Shown piece after piece: positions 7,378-14,700 of a stretch of 24,551 nucleotides of DNA (positions within the stretch are counted from its first letter, which is position 1; each line of letters starts with the position of its first letter). The notes beneath the pieces were generated by a model, which saw nothing but the letters and a program-made list of their open reading frames with translations, searched no databases and had not been told where the DNA came from. A program made the translations under genes and the position numbers. The stretch is taken from contig CAJUQA010000028.1 in the NCBI GenBank assembly GCA_910588375.1, positions 1 through 24,551 of the forward strand, written 5' to 3'. This stretch comes from an uncultured Odoribacter sp. Lineage in GTDB: Bacteria > Bacteroidota > Bacteroidia > Bacteroidales > Marinifilaceae.

Positions 7378-7884
7378 ATGCTACTAAAGGAAAAGTTGTC
7401 AAGAGAAACGGGTAATCGGATACACTTCTATCGGGAAGGTATGTTTTGGAAATTGTATAATCAGTCTGCGTTTAATTTTTCGCAGCGGGTGAAACAGTAT
7501 CTTCTGAAGAAGAAGTATATCAAAGAGGTGAAGAGCTGGATTGTGACAATGGGTTTTCCGGATGTGGTATTACAAGAGAATTTGGAGCGGTTGCGGGAGT
7601 ATACGTTATCGGTGAATGTTTCTGAAAAGGTGGTGGAGGTGGAATTGAAAGAGGAGTTGCCGGGGTATCCGGAATGGTTTGAAGGGGTAAAGGAGGAGAT
7701 GAAAGAATTGAAAGGAGAGCGAGAAAAGAAAGAAGAGGAAGCTGTTTCGGAGGTGGGGAATGAGGGGGAGAAAGAGCAGATATTAAAAGATATCCGCGAT
7801 TTCCCGATTTTACAGAAAACTCCGCTTGAAGTGCAGATGTTTTTTATTGAGTTGCAGAACCGGGTGGTGAAGTTGGGTAAATAG
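7378..7884 (+). CDS. Small protein resembling the MutS N-terminal domain (DGR accessory, MSL-type)
   Basis: This 168-aa protein, not secreted, has an N-terminal part (about 10-85) that resembles the mismatch-recognition domain I of MutS. HFYREGMFWKLYNQSAF parallels the F-Y-x-x-G-D-F-Y-E-L-F region of MutS, and KEVKSWIVTMGFPDVVLQENLERL parallels its later part. The second half is highly charged (KEEMKELKGEREKKEEE) and probably coiled, ending in a short conserved-looking tail. MutS-like accessory proteins (MSL) have been described in DGR surveys alongside Avd and HRDC proteins. Position between target and avd supports this. Role in mutagenic retrohoming is not known; mispair or nucleic-acid binding is inference. 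Avd starts 25 bp downstream. Confidence 0.65.
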   Translation: MLLKEKLSRETGNRIHFYREGMFWKLYNQSAFNFSQRVKQYLLKKKYIKEVKSWIVTMGFPDVVLQENLERLREYTLSVNVSEKVVEVELKEELPGYPEWFEGVKEEMKELKGEREKKEEEAVSEVGNEGEKEQILKDIRDFPILQKTPLEVQMFFIELQNRVVKLGK

Positions 7885-7909
7885 ATAACCGGATAAGTGG
7901 GATTCAGGT

Positions 7910-8278
7910 ATGGGAATGTATGACGAGTTGCCGGTTTATAAAGCCGGTTATGATTTGTTGCTGGAGATTTTTCAGTTTGTCCGGAATTTTAGTAAAGAGT
8001 TTAAGTACACGGTTGGAGATAATATGAAAACGGAGGGGGTAGAGCTGATAAAATTGATTTATCAGGCCAATTCCACCCGGGATAAATTGGAAATTATACG
8101 GCAGGCCAGGGAGAGAATAGAAACGATTCGCTTGTATTTGCGACTGATGAAAGATTTGAGACAGATTAATATTCCGAAATTTGTTTCAATCAATGAAAAG
8201 ATAGAGAATGTGTCCAAGCAGTTGGCGGGGTGGCAGAAGAGTCAGGGAAGAAATAGCAATTCTTGGACAGAGAAATAG
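7910..8278 (+). CDS. avd: Avd-like four-helix-bundle protein (DGR accessory variability determinant)
   Basis: This 122-aa protein is all-helical in appearance and belongs to the S23-type four-helix-bundle family: YDELPVYKAGYDLLLEIFQFVRNFSKEFKYTVGDNM, then EGVELIKLIYQANS, then RQARERIETIRLYLRLMKDLRQI and a basic tail. Its length equals that of Bordetella phage Avd (about 125 aa). Avd forms a positively charged pentameric barrel that binds the reverse transcriptase and the template RNA and is needed for cDNA synthesis. The gene lies between the target and the RT, the standard DGR position. S23-like proteins also occur inside 23S rRNA genes, but the context here favours Avd. Confidence 0.85.
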   Translation: MGMYDELPVYKAGYDLLLEIFQFVRNFSKEFKYTVGDNMKTEGVELIKLIYQANSTRDKLEIIRQARERIETIRLYLRLMKDLRQINIPKFVSINEKIENVSKQLAGWQKSQGRNSNSWTEK

Positions 8279-8373
8279 AGTTCTTCGATATGTTTTACAG
8301 GATTTGATATTCCGGATTTTATCGCAGAGGAAGAGGGCAATTGTGAGTGATTGTTCTGATAGGAATGTCTGTT
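8279..8373 (+). other. Leader of the cassette array
   Basis: This 95-bp spacer separates the avd stop from cassette A. No TTTG-N19-TAnnTTTG promoter was found, so the array may be transcribed by read-through from the target/avd operon. The last bases (AATGTCTGTTGATGGCC) resemble the sequences just before cassettes B and C, so homology begins about 10 nt before the 180-nt core. Confidence 0.4.
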
Positions 8374-8553
8374 GATGGCCATCGTAACCACAGTGGCGGT
8401 GGTTTCTACAACCTCGGTGCGGAAACGAACTGGTGGAGTTCTTCCGTCAGTGGCGGGTACGCTTGGTATCATGGATTGAACACGAGTTACACCTCGGTTC
8501 ATCGACGTGCTTATTCTCGTTCGAACGGGTTTAGTGTTCGTTGTGTCAGGAAT
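8374..8553 (+). repeat. VR-like cassette A
   Basis: The 180 nt align gap-free and in frame with the VR, encoding HRNHSGGGFYNLGAETNWW…SNGFSVRCVRN without a stop. The 5' half is of the same type as D, F and VR (AGTGGCGGTGGTTT). It is closest to F in CACAGTGGCGGTGGTTTC and AACCTCGGTGCGGAA. The middle is the most divergent of all copies (GGCGGGTACGCTTGGTATCAT). There is no complete protein around it, so it is a partial gene copy or template. Confidence 0.85.
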
Positions 8554-8600
8554 TTAAGGAATACGGATAAAATGCTGGGTGTCGGGAGGTTGCTGTGTTC

Positions 8601-8664
8601 TGTCTGAGTCGTATGGATCACGGTCTGTGCGAGAGTACATATTAAATTCGACAGGCAGCGATAA
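8601..8664 (+). repeat. Conserved intercassette element, copy 1 (after A)
   Basis: The most divergent of the full copies, it keeps the core ATTAAATTCGACAGGCAGCG (8641-8660) exactly as in copy 2 and is recognisable upstream (TGTCTGAGTCGT, CTGTGCGAGAGTACAT). A second block, CCGTTCTATGTCGCAAGG (8679-8696), follows and recurs at 9776-9793 with one change. It is probably part of the same repeat unit. Confidence 0.7.
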
Positions 8665-8736
8665 AGAATCGGAAGATACCGTTCTATGTCGCAAGGAAAT
8701 ATCGGAGATGTTGAATTTCCGATGGGGATGTTTGTT

Positions 8737-8916
8737 TATAGCTGTCGTGGCGACGGAGCCCGTGGTTTCTACAACCTCGGTACACACGCGAATTGGTGGA
8801 GTTCTTCCGTCGGCGGTACAGGCTCTTGGGACCGGGAATTGAACTCGGGTTACACTTCGGTAAACCGGTACCCCAATGCGCGCTCGAACGGCTTTAGTGT
8901 CCGTTGTGTCAGGAAT
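8737..8916 (+). repeat. VR-like cassette B
   Basis: The 180-nt in-frame copy belongs to the second 5' type (CGTGGCGACGGAGCCCGTGG, encoding RGDGARG). Its 3' end matches the VR best: 8870-8886 and 8888-8913 equal VR 7184-7200 and 7202-7227. The two mismatches nearby (8887 and 8914) are A in the cassette and T and G in the VR. Confidence 0.85.
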
Positions 8917-8937
8917 TTAATGGAACGCGGCTTTATC

Positions 8938-9031
8938 TGCCGGAATTATATCGCTGGGGGATGTCAAATCAGGTAGCAATTGAAGAAATAAAAATAGTTC
9001 TTTGAGGTTTTGATTATATCGTAGTGAAAAG
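8938..9031 (+). other. Degenerate intercassette region after B
   Basis: It begins with TGCCGGAATTATATCGC, like the start of the 66-nt element (compare copy 4, TGCCGGAATTGTAACAAG), but the ATTAAATTCGACA core is absent. The rest is AT-rich with no feature I recognise. It looks like a truncated or replaced element. Confidence 0.4.
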
Positions 9032-9057
9032 TTATTGACCGGTGTGCCGGTCAATAA
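9032..9057 (+). repeat. Perfect hairpin before cassette C
   Basis: TTATTGACCGG (9032-9042) and CCGGTCAATAA (9047-9057) form an 11-bp perfect stem with the tetraloop TGTG. No T-run follows, so it does not look like a terminator. It ends 15 nt before cassette C, directly before an ATG in frame with that cassette. Confidence 0.75.
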
Positions 9058-9072
9058 ATGAATATGTCTGTT

Positions 9073-9252
9073 TATAGCTCTCGTGGCGACGGCGGTCGTG
9101 GTTTTTACGGTCTCGGTACGCAAGCGGATTGGTGGAGTTCTTCCGTCAGCGGTACAGGAGCTTGGGACCGTGTATTGAACACGAGTTATTCTTCGGTTGC
9201 ACGGAGTGTCAATGTCCGTTCGAACGGTTTCAGTGTCCGTTGTGTCAGGAAC
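9073..9252 (+). repeat. VR-like cassette C
   Basis: The 180-nt in-frame copy is of the RGDGGRG 5' type. From CGTGGCGACGG through GTCAGCGGTAC it is nearly identical to cassette E, differing at the GGT/GAT codon of the GL/DL site. Its 3' third differs from E at many A-containing codons as well as at third positions (AGT-GTC-AAT-GTC against AAT-GTC-GAA-TCG). Confidence 0.85.
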
Positions 9253-9284
9253 TTAATATGACATGTGAAAGTAAAATGTTATTC

Positions 9285-9350
9285 TGCCGGGATCGTTGCA
9301 GGTTACGGCCTGTACGAGCGTGCATAATTAAATTCGACAGGCAGCGATAT
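9285..9350 (+). repeat. Conserved 66-nt intercassette element, copy 2 (after C)
   Basis: It runs from TGCCGGGATCG to CAGCGATAT. It matches copy 3 at about 60 of 66 positions with no gaps, and all six differences are transitions. It starts 33 nt after the cassette. Its non-coding nature, conserved length and fixed order after a cassette suggest a functional RNA or DNA element. Confidence 0.8.
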
Positions 9351-9451
9351 TTGTTTGTGTCGGGAGTGCTCCGGCATTCCGCTTAGATACAAAAGAGTCG
9401 CAAGGCGACAATCAGGAAAGGAAACTTGGCCTGATGAATAATAGTTTGTAT

Positions 9452-9631
9452 GATGGCTATCGTAACCCGAGTGGCGGTGGTTTTGTCAACCTCGGTACGA
9501 ACGCGATTTGGTGGAGTTCTTCCGTCAGTGGTACCGGCTCTTGGGACCGCCAGTTGAACACGAGTTACACTTCGGTCTGCCGGAATGCCAATACCCGTTC
9601 GAACGGGTTTAGCGTCCGTTGTGTCAGGAAT
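9452..9631 (+). repeat. VR-like cassette D
   Basis: The 180-nt in-frame copy encodes GYRNPSGGGFVNLGTNAIWW…SNGFSVRCVRN. Bases 9453-9484 equal VR 7052-7083 exactly (32 of 32), the best match for the VR 5' end. The 3' end (GGGTTTAGCGTCCG) is shared with E rather than VR. Confidence 0.85.
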
Positions 9632-9694
9632 TTAATGGGATGATATTTACTTTTGCTACATCCGGAAGTTATAAATGGAGCGTATGAAACATAT

Positions 9695-9760
9695 TGCCGG
9701 GATCGTTACAGGCTATGGCTTGTACGAGCGTGCATAATTAAATTCGACAAACAGCGATAT
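9695..9760 (+). repeat. Conserved 66-nt intercassette element, copy 3 (after D)
   Basis: It is gap-free homologous to copy 2, with about six transitions, and includes TACGAGCGTGCATAATTAAA and the CAGCGATAT end. It begins 63 nt after the cassette, further away than in copies 2 and 4. Block CCGTTTTATGTCGCAAGG (9776-9793) follows, as after copy 1. Confidence 0.8.
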
Positions 9761-9831
9761 GGAAACAAAGGTATGCCGTTTTATGTCGCAAGGAAAACAT
9801 TCCGTTTTTCGGGAATGGGAAATTGTTTGTT

Positions 9832-10011
9832 TGTGGCTATCGTGGCGACGGCGGTCGTGGTTTTTACGATCTCGGTACGCAAGCGGATTGGTGGAGTTCT
9901 TCCGTCAGCGGTACTGGTGCTTGGTATCGTGAATTGAACACGAGTTACACTTCGGTCAAACGGAATGTCGAATCGCGTTCGTACGGGTTTAGCGTCCGTT
10001 GTGTCAGGAAT
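9832..10011 (+). repeat. VR-like cassette E
   Basis: The 180-nt in-frame copy is of the RGDGGRG 5' type. Bases 9857-9880 equal VR 7076-7099. A at 9881 is G in VR (7100), and 9882-9902 equal VR 7101-7121. The cassette therefore matches the VR YDLGT-x-ADWWSSS segment at all but one adenine. The spacer to cassette F is only 88 nt and has no 66-nt element. Confidence 0.85.
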
Positions 10012-10099
10012 TTATACTATGTTTCAGAAATCCATGGTCAAGATTTATCGTAAAGGAATTCCTGTTTGGCAGTCTAAGTCAGGAAAAATAAGACCTGTT

Positions 10100-10279
10100 C
10101 ATGGCTATCGTGTCCACAGTGGCGGTGGTTTCAACAACCTCGGTGCGGAAGCGGATTGGTGGAGTTCTTCTGTCGGTGGTACAGGTAGTTGGGAGCGAGC
10201 ATTGAACAAGGGTTACACTTCGGTTTACCGGGGTGCCGTTGCCCGTTCGAACGGTTTCAGTGTTCGTTGTGTCAGGGAT
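10100..10279 (+). repeat. VR-like cassette F, closest to the RT
   Basis: The 180-nt in-frame copy shares 83 consecutive bases (10150-10232) with VR 7101-7183. Outside this block I count about 22 differences in the remaining 97 positions. This uneven pattern is what recent segmental transfer would leave. It holds the position of a standard TR, upstream of the RT. It is the only cassette ending in GAT like the VR; the others have AAT or AAC. Confidence 0.85.
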
Positions 10280-10302
10280 TTGATGATCAAAATAGGGATA
10301 TT

Positions 10303-10368
10303 TGCCGGAATTGTAACAAGTTAGGGCTTGAACAAGTGCGCATAATTAAATCCGACAGGTCGCGATAA
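10303..10368 (+). repeat. Conserved 66-nt intercassette element, copy 4 (after F)
   Basis: The same 66-nt length and order is kept: TGCCGGAATTG, then GTGCGCATAATTAAATCCGA and GCGATA. It is more divergent in the middle than copies 2 and 3. It begins 24 nt after cassette F and ends about 100 nt before the RT start. Confidence 0.75.
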
Positions 10369-10470
10369 ATTAATCTGAGGCGGTGAAAAGGATAAATTTT
10401 ATTAATATTAACGATAAAACTATAACTTTAGCGGCTTAAATCAGGTTTAAATATTGTAAAGAGAAGGGGC
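10369..10470 (+). other. AT-rich leader of the RT gene
   Basis: This 102-bp spacer contains TTTATTAATATTAACGATAA and a TATAACTTTAG string near 10420-10432. The latter is close to, but not a match for, the TAnnTTTG -7 box (TAACTTTA). No good -33 box is present. AGAGAAGGGGC just before the ATG at 10471 may help initiation. Confidence 0.35.
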
Positions 10471-11694
10471 ATGGATTTGTTTACGGAAATAAACAGGACT
10501 AAAATACTGGAAGATTTGTTTAGGGCGTATTACGATGCCCGTAAGAATAAACGGGATACGATTAACGTGCTTATTTTCGAAAAGGATTTTGAGGCTAATC
10601 TGTTTGAGTTGTGTGATGAGATTCTGGAGAGAAGGTACAAGCCTAAGCCCAATATCTGTTTTGTTGTTGAAAGACCGGTGAAACGGGAAGTGTTTGCGGC
10701 GGATTTCCGGGACAGGATTATCCACCATTTTATTTATAATTATATCTCCCCGATATTCGAACGGCGTTTCATTAATGATTCGTACAGTTGCCGGAAGGGG
10801 AAGGGAATCCATTACGGGGTGAAACGTGCAGACGGGTTTATCAGAAAGTGTTCTTTGAATTATACGCGCGATTGCTATATATTGAAACTGGATATCCGGG
10901 GATATTTTATGTCGATGAACAAGGATATTCTTTACCGGAAGATCCGAGAGGATTTGGTGCGGAAGGCGGCCGAGTGTGATTTTGATTTGCCTTTGGTGAT
11001 GTATTTGTTGGAGCAGACGATTTTTAATGATCCGACAGTGGCATGCCGGCGGCGGGGAAAGAAAACGGATTGGGTGAATATACCCAAAAGCAAGAGTCTT
11101 TTTCATATCAGTCGGGATTGCGGGCTACCTATCGGAAATCTGACGTCTCAATTGTTTGGAAATGTTTATATGAATGCTTTTGACAATTATGTGAAATATG
11201 AGCTGAATGTGAAGTATTACGGCCGCTATGTGGACGATATGATTTTTGTGCATGAGGATAAGGAGTATCTGAAAACGGTGTTGGCTAAGGCGAAGAAGTT
11301 TTTGTGGGAAGATGCCCGGCTGGAAATTCATCCCAATAAGATTTATTTGCAGCATTATACGAAAGGAGTGGGGTTTATCGGAGCTTTTATCAAACCGAGA
11401 CGTATTTATATTTCCGACCGTACGAAGGGGAGTTTTTATGAAATGGTCTGTATTCAGAATAAAATTGTTGAGAAAGAGCCGACCCATGAGCAGATTAAGG
11501 CTTTTGTGGCAAAGATGAATTCGTATCTGGGCTTGACAAGACATTATGCTACGTATAATCTGAGGAGGAAGATGGTTTTTGAAGTGTTGTCACCTGCATG
11601 GTGGAAATATGTGTATCTGGATGGGCGGGTGGAAAAATTTGTGATAAAGCAAGCAGTGAAAGCTGCGGAAATTAAACGTGTATTAGGGAAATAA
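10471..11694 (+). CDS. DGR-type reverse transcriptase
   Basis: This 407-aa RNA-directed DNA polymerase would make mutagenised cDNA from the template RNA. The RT domain includes DRIIHHFIYNYISPIFERRFINDSYSCRKGKG (about 81-112), catalytic Asp141 in KLDIRGYF, the motif-4 string LPIGNLTSQLFGNVYMN (219-235) with the SQ typical of DGR and related RTs rather than the SP of most others, and catalytic Asp255/256 in GRYVDDMIFV. C-terminal basic helices follow. It is longer than phage BPP-1 bRT (328 aa). No maturase, endonuclease or intron RNA domain is visible. All catalytic residues are present, so it looks active. Neighbours (target, avd, VR-like repeats) confirm a DGR rather than a group II intron or retron. 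Confidence 0.92.
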   Translation: MDLFTEINRTKILEDLFRAYYDARKNKRDTINVLIFEKDFEANLFELCDEILERRYKPKPNICFVVERPVKREVFAADFRDRIIHHFIYNYISPIFERRFINDSYSCRKGKGIHYGVKRADGFIRKCSLNYTRDCYILKLDIRGYFMSMNKDILYRKIREDLVRKAAECDFDLPLVMYLLEQTIFNDPTVACRRRGKKTDWVNIPKSKSLFHISRDCGLPIGNLTSQLFGNVYMNAFDNYVKYELNVKYYGRYVDDMIFVHEDKEYLKTVLAKAKKFLWEDARLEIHPNKIYLQHYTKGVGFIGAFIKPRRIYISDRTKGSFYEMVCIQNKIVEKEPTHEQIKAFVAKMNSYLGLTRHYATYNLRRKMVFEVLSPAWWKYVYLDGRVEKFVIKQAVKAAEIKRVLGK

Positions 11695-11696
11695 TA

Positions 11697-11779
11697 ACTG
11701 AATAAATATAAAAATGTCAGGATAAGCATATATAAGTAAAGGAAAGGAATTGTAACGTTAAGTTATAAAATGTTGTGTT
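11697..11779 (+). other. Gap between RT and giant adhesin gene
   Basis: No TAnnTTTG promoter and no hairpin terminator were recognised in this AT-rich stretch. AAAGGAAAGGAATTG resembles the purine-rich leader before the target gene (AAAGAAAGGAAAGGAATATT), which suggests related 5' untranslated regions. Co-transcription with the RT is possible. Confidence 0.35.
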
Positions 11780-14700
11780 ATGTGTGTCAAACAATTGGTC
11801 TTATTGTTTTGTGTGTACTTATTGACCATATGTGTGAAGGGTCAGAGTATACATAAATATCAGGCTTCTAATGCGGGAGACGATGGTTTCTCCCAGTCAG
11901 GTATTCCTTTTGCTTTATCGGCAAGCGGTACATTGGAAGCATGTGTCGGAAGTTCTGCCGAATTCAATGTTCTGGTGCGAGGAACCGAAGCCTATAATTA
12001 TACCTGGAAAAAAATCGGGGATGCTGCTTTCCGTGCGGAAGCCAAATCAACTCTCAGAATTTCTTCTGTGACGTTAGCCAGTGCCGGGCGTTATTATTGT
12101 ATTGTAGAAGATGTGAGCGGGAAGTTTACCGCCTATTCGGATACACTGGAGTTGAAGGTTTTTACTTTGCCGACAGTCAGTTTACGTGTTGCCGACGGAA
12201 AGAACAGAATAGCGAGGGGAGACAGTATCCGATTGATAAAGGAGGTGAATGCCGAAAATTACCATTGGAATGTGGACGTACCTGCCAGTGGATGGGTGAA
12301 ACCTAATCAGTCAGTTTCCTATGTACTTACCGGAGAAAACGGAAGCAGATGTACGGCAGTGGCTTCTGTGGATGTGGAAGTCGTGGATTTGTATTTACAA
12401 CCCGGACCTTCTTTGCAAATTTCATTGGGACAAGACGGCGTGTTGTCTGTTAATACGAATGCCGATACTGTTTTGTGGTATGCTAAAGCGCCCGTACGTG
12501 CGGCGAGGATGAGCAGGATGAGTTATGCTACGTCCCATCCGGAGTGGGGAAATTATGTCGGAAGCGGGCGAAGTATTAAGGTGTCGCCGGTTACGTCCAT
12601 GGTATATACGGCTGTGGGATATGTCGGGGCATATGCAGCTGTTACAACATTGTCCGTGGGTATTAAGGATACTTATAAAGGAGGTTCGGAGGATGGATTT
12701 ACTCAGTCCGATGTGCCTTTCGGTATTCTTCCTTTAGCAGATACGTTACGGGTGTGCCAGGATGATAGTATTACTTTTATTGCTACGGCACAAGGTGTAA
12801 GTGCTTATGATTATACATGGTATTACATTGCCGGGGGAGGGAATGTCCGGTTGGTAAATCAGAATATCTGTAAGTTAAGTAATTGTACTTTTACTCAAGA
12901 GGGAAGGTATTTTTGTGTGGTAACCGATCGTTTGAGCGGTTATGCACAGAATTCCGATACAATTTATCTGAAAGTGGACGAACGTCCGTATGTTAAAATC
13001 GTATCTCCATTGACAGATACGGTGATTTGTTATGGGGATACTCTTTCCTTGACTGCCGGATTGCAACCGGCATTGACACATATTCCTTTTTCTGATGTCC
13101 GTTTCCAATGGGCGGGGAACAGGTTGGTAAGCGGAGAAAATAGCCGGACTGCCCTGGCGGCTCCGACAGCACGAACTACTTATATTGTAACTGCGGAGAA
13201 TAACGGCTGTCGAAGTATGGATACTTTGTCTGTTGGAGTGAATGTTCCTTATATCGATTTGCCTGCATCTACCGTGGCTTCTGAACATGGACAGGTTTTG
13301 GTTACGGCCCGGGATATTAACGGGAATGTTATAAATCCGTCTGCTGTTGATCGTTTTGAATGGGGGTTGAATGATACGCTGATGTCTCATAGTCCGATTA
13401 CGAATCCTTTGGTGATCGGAGATTTTATTCCCGGGACGAAAAAAGCGTGGGCGACAATGCAAGTCGGGAAATGTACGGCTTCCGATACGACTTATTTCCA
13501 AATGAAGATCGGAACGTCTTTTTACGGAGGATGGGACGATGGATTTGCGCAGTCTGATATACCTTTCGGGATTTCTCCTTTACCGGATACTACTTTTGTG
13601 TGCCAGAATGATAGTGTGATGTTGCAGGTAACGGCTAACGGTGTCAGTCTGTATGATTATGTGTGGTATAAAGTGGGTAATCCTGCAGATGATTCGCTCG
13701 GGAATAGAAATTCCTGTATGTTGAGAAATTGTGATTTTCCGACGGAAGGGGAATATTATTGTAAGGTTACGGATAAGTTGAGCGGGTTTTCCAAATATTC
13801 GGATACTACTTATGTGTATGTTAATGAACGCCCCAAAGTGCAGGTATATGAACCGGTAGGAGATACGCTGATCTGTTATGGCGATACGATTTATTTGATG
13901 TCGCGTTTAAATCCTGCTTTAACCCGTTTGTCGCCTTCGGATGTGAACTATACCTGGATGGGTAATAATATCGTTTGGGGACAAAACGGGGCTGCAGCAT
14001 TGGTGGCACCTTCTGTAAAAACGGAGTATGTAGTCAAAGCGGATTATAAAGGGTGTGAAACCAGCGACACATTGACTGTCGAGGTCAATACTCCTTATGT
14101 TGATTTGCCTGCAACTATTGTTGTCGGGGAGAACAGCCCTGCGGATGTATATGCCCGGGATAAAGCCGGGGATACTATTAATCCGGCTGTGACCAGTCAG
14201 TTTATTTGGGGGATAAATGCCTCTACGGTCGGTTCTTTTATAAATCCTTTGCATATACCGCAAGTCCGTCCGACGATGGAAAAAGTGTGGGTTGCTGTTC
14301 AGTTCGGAAATTGCGAGGCCTCTGATACGGCTTATATTAAATTGAAAACGGGGACGTCTTTTTATGGCGGACCGGATGACGGATTTACAGCTTCTTGTTT
14401 GGATCCGGCCATTTTGCAGCAGTTCGGACAAGAGAAGTTAGTCTGTCAGGCGGACGGAAATAATGCTATGGCTGATTCTGTAGTGTTGCGTCTGGTGTAT
14501 GAAGGGACGGATGTGGAATTTCAATGGGAGAAGTTTAATACGAGTATCAGCGATTTTGAAGCCATTGCTAATGGTAACGGAGTGCAGGGAGCTAACGGGC
14601 CGATTCTGAAATTCAAGCCATTGGATGTTTCTCATAATGGTTCTTACCGTTGTATTTTAAGGAATTATTGTTCGGATAAAGTGGTCATTAGCGATACGTT

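Noticed and set aside
10100..10279. Cassette F as the sole classical TR
   Set aside because: Outside the central 83 bases many VR/F differences are at C, G or T of F (for example GTC versus AAC and GCC versus CCC), which adenine mutagenesis alone cannot explain.
8347..10324. Six short plus-strand ORFs over the cassettes as independent small proteins
   Set aside because: They lack consistent starts or ribosome-binding sites and encode only the last ~60 residues of a larger fold. The frame is explained by homology to the VR. They are annotated as repeats.
8374..10368. CRISPR array
   Set aside because: The repeat units are 180-nt coding-type copies with variable spacing, not short identical repeats with unique spacers, and no cas genes are present.
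8601..10368. Integron-like cassette array with the 66-nt element as attC site
   Set aside because: No integrase gene is in the window. The element does not show the attC core sites or overall inverted symmetry.
10471..11694. Group II intron maturase or retron reverse transcriptase
   Set aside because: No maturase or endonuclease domain, no intron domain V/VI hairpins and no msr/msd structure were seen. Motif 4 has the SQ form, and Avd and VR-like repeats are adjacent.
10447..11729. Minus-strand ORFs opposite the RT (10447-11106, 11125-11544)
   Set aside because: They are antisense to a gene with all RT catalytic motifs and show no domain of their own.
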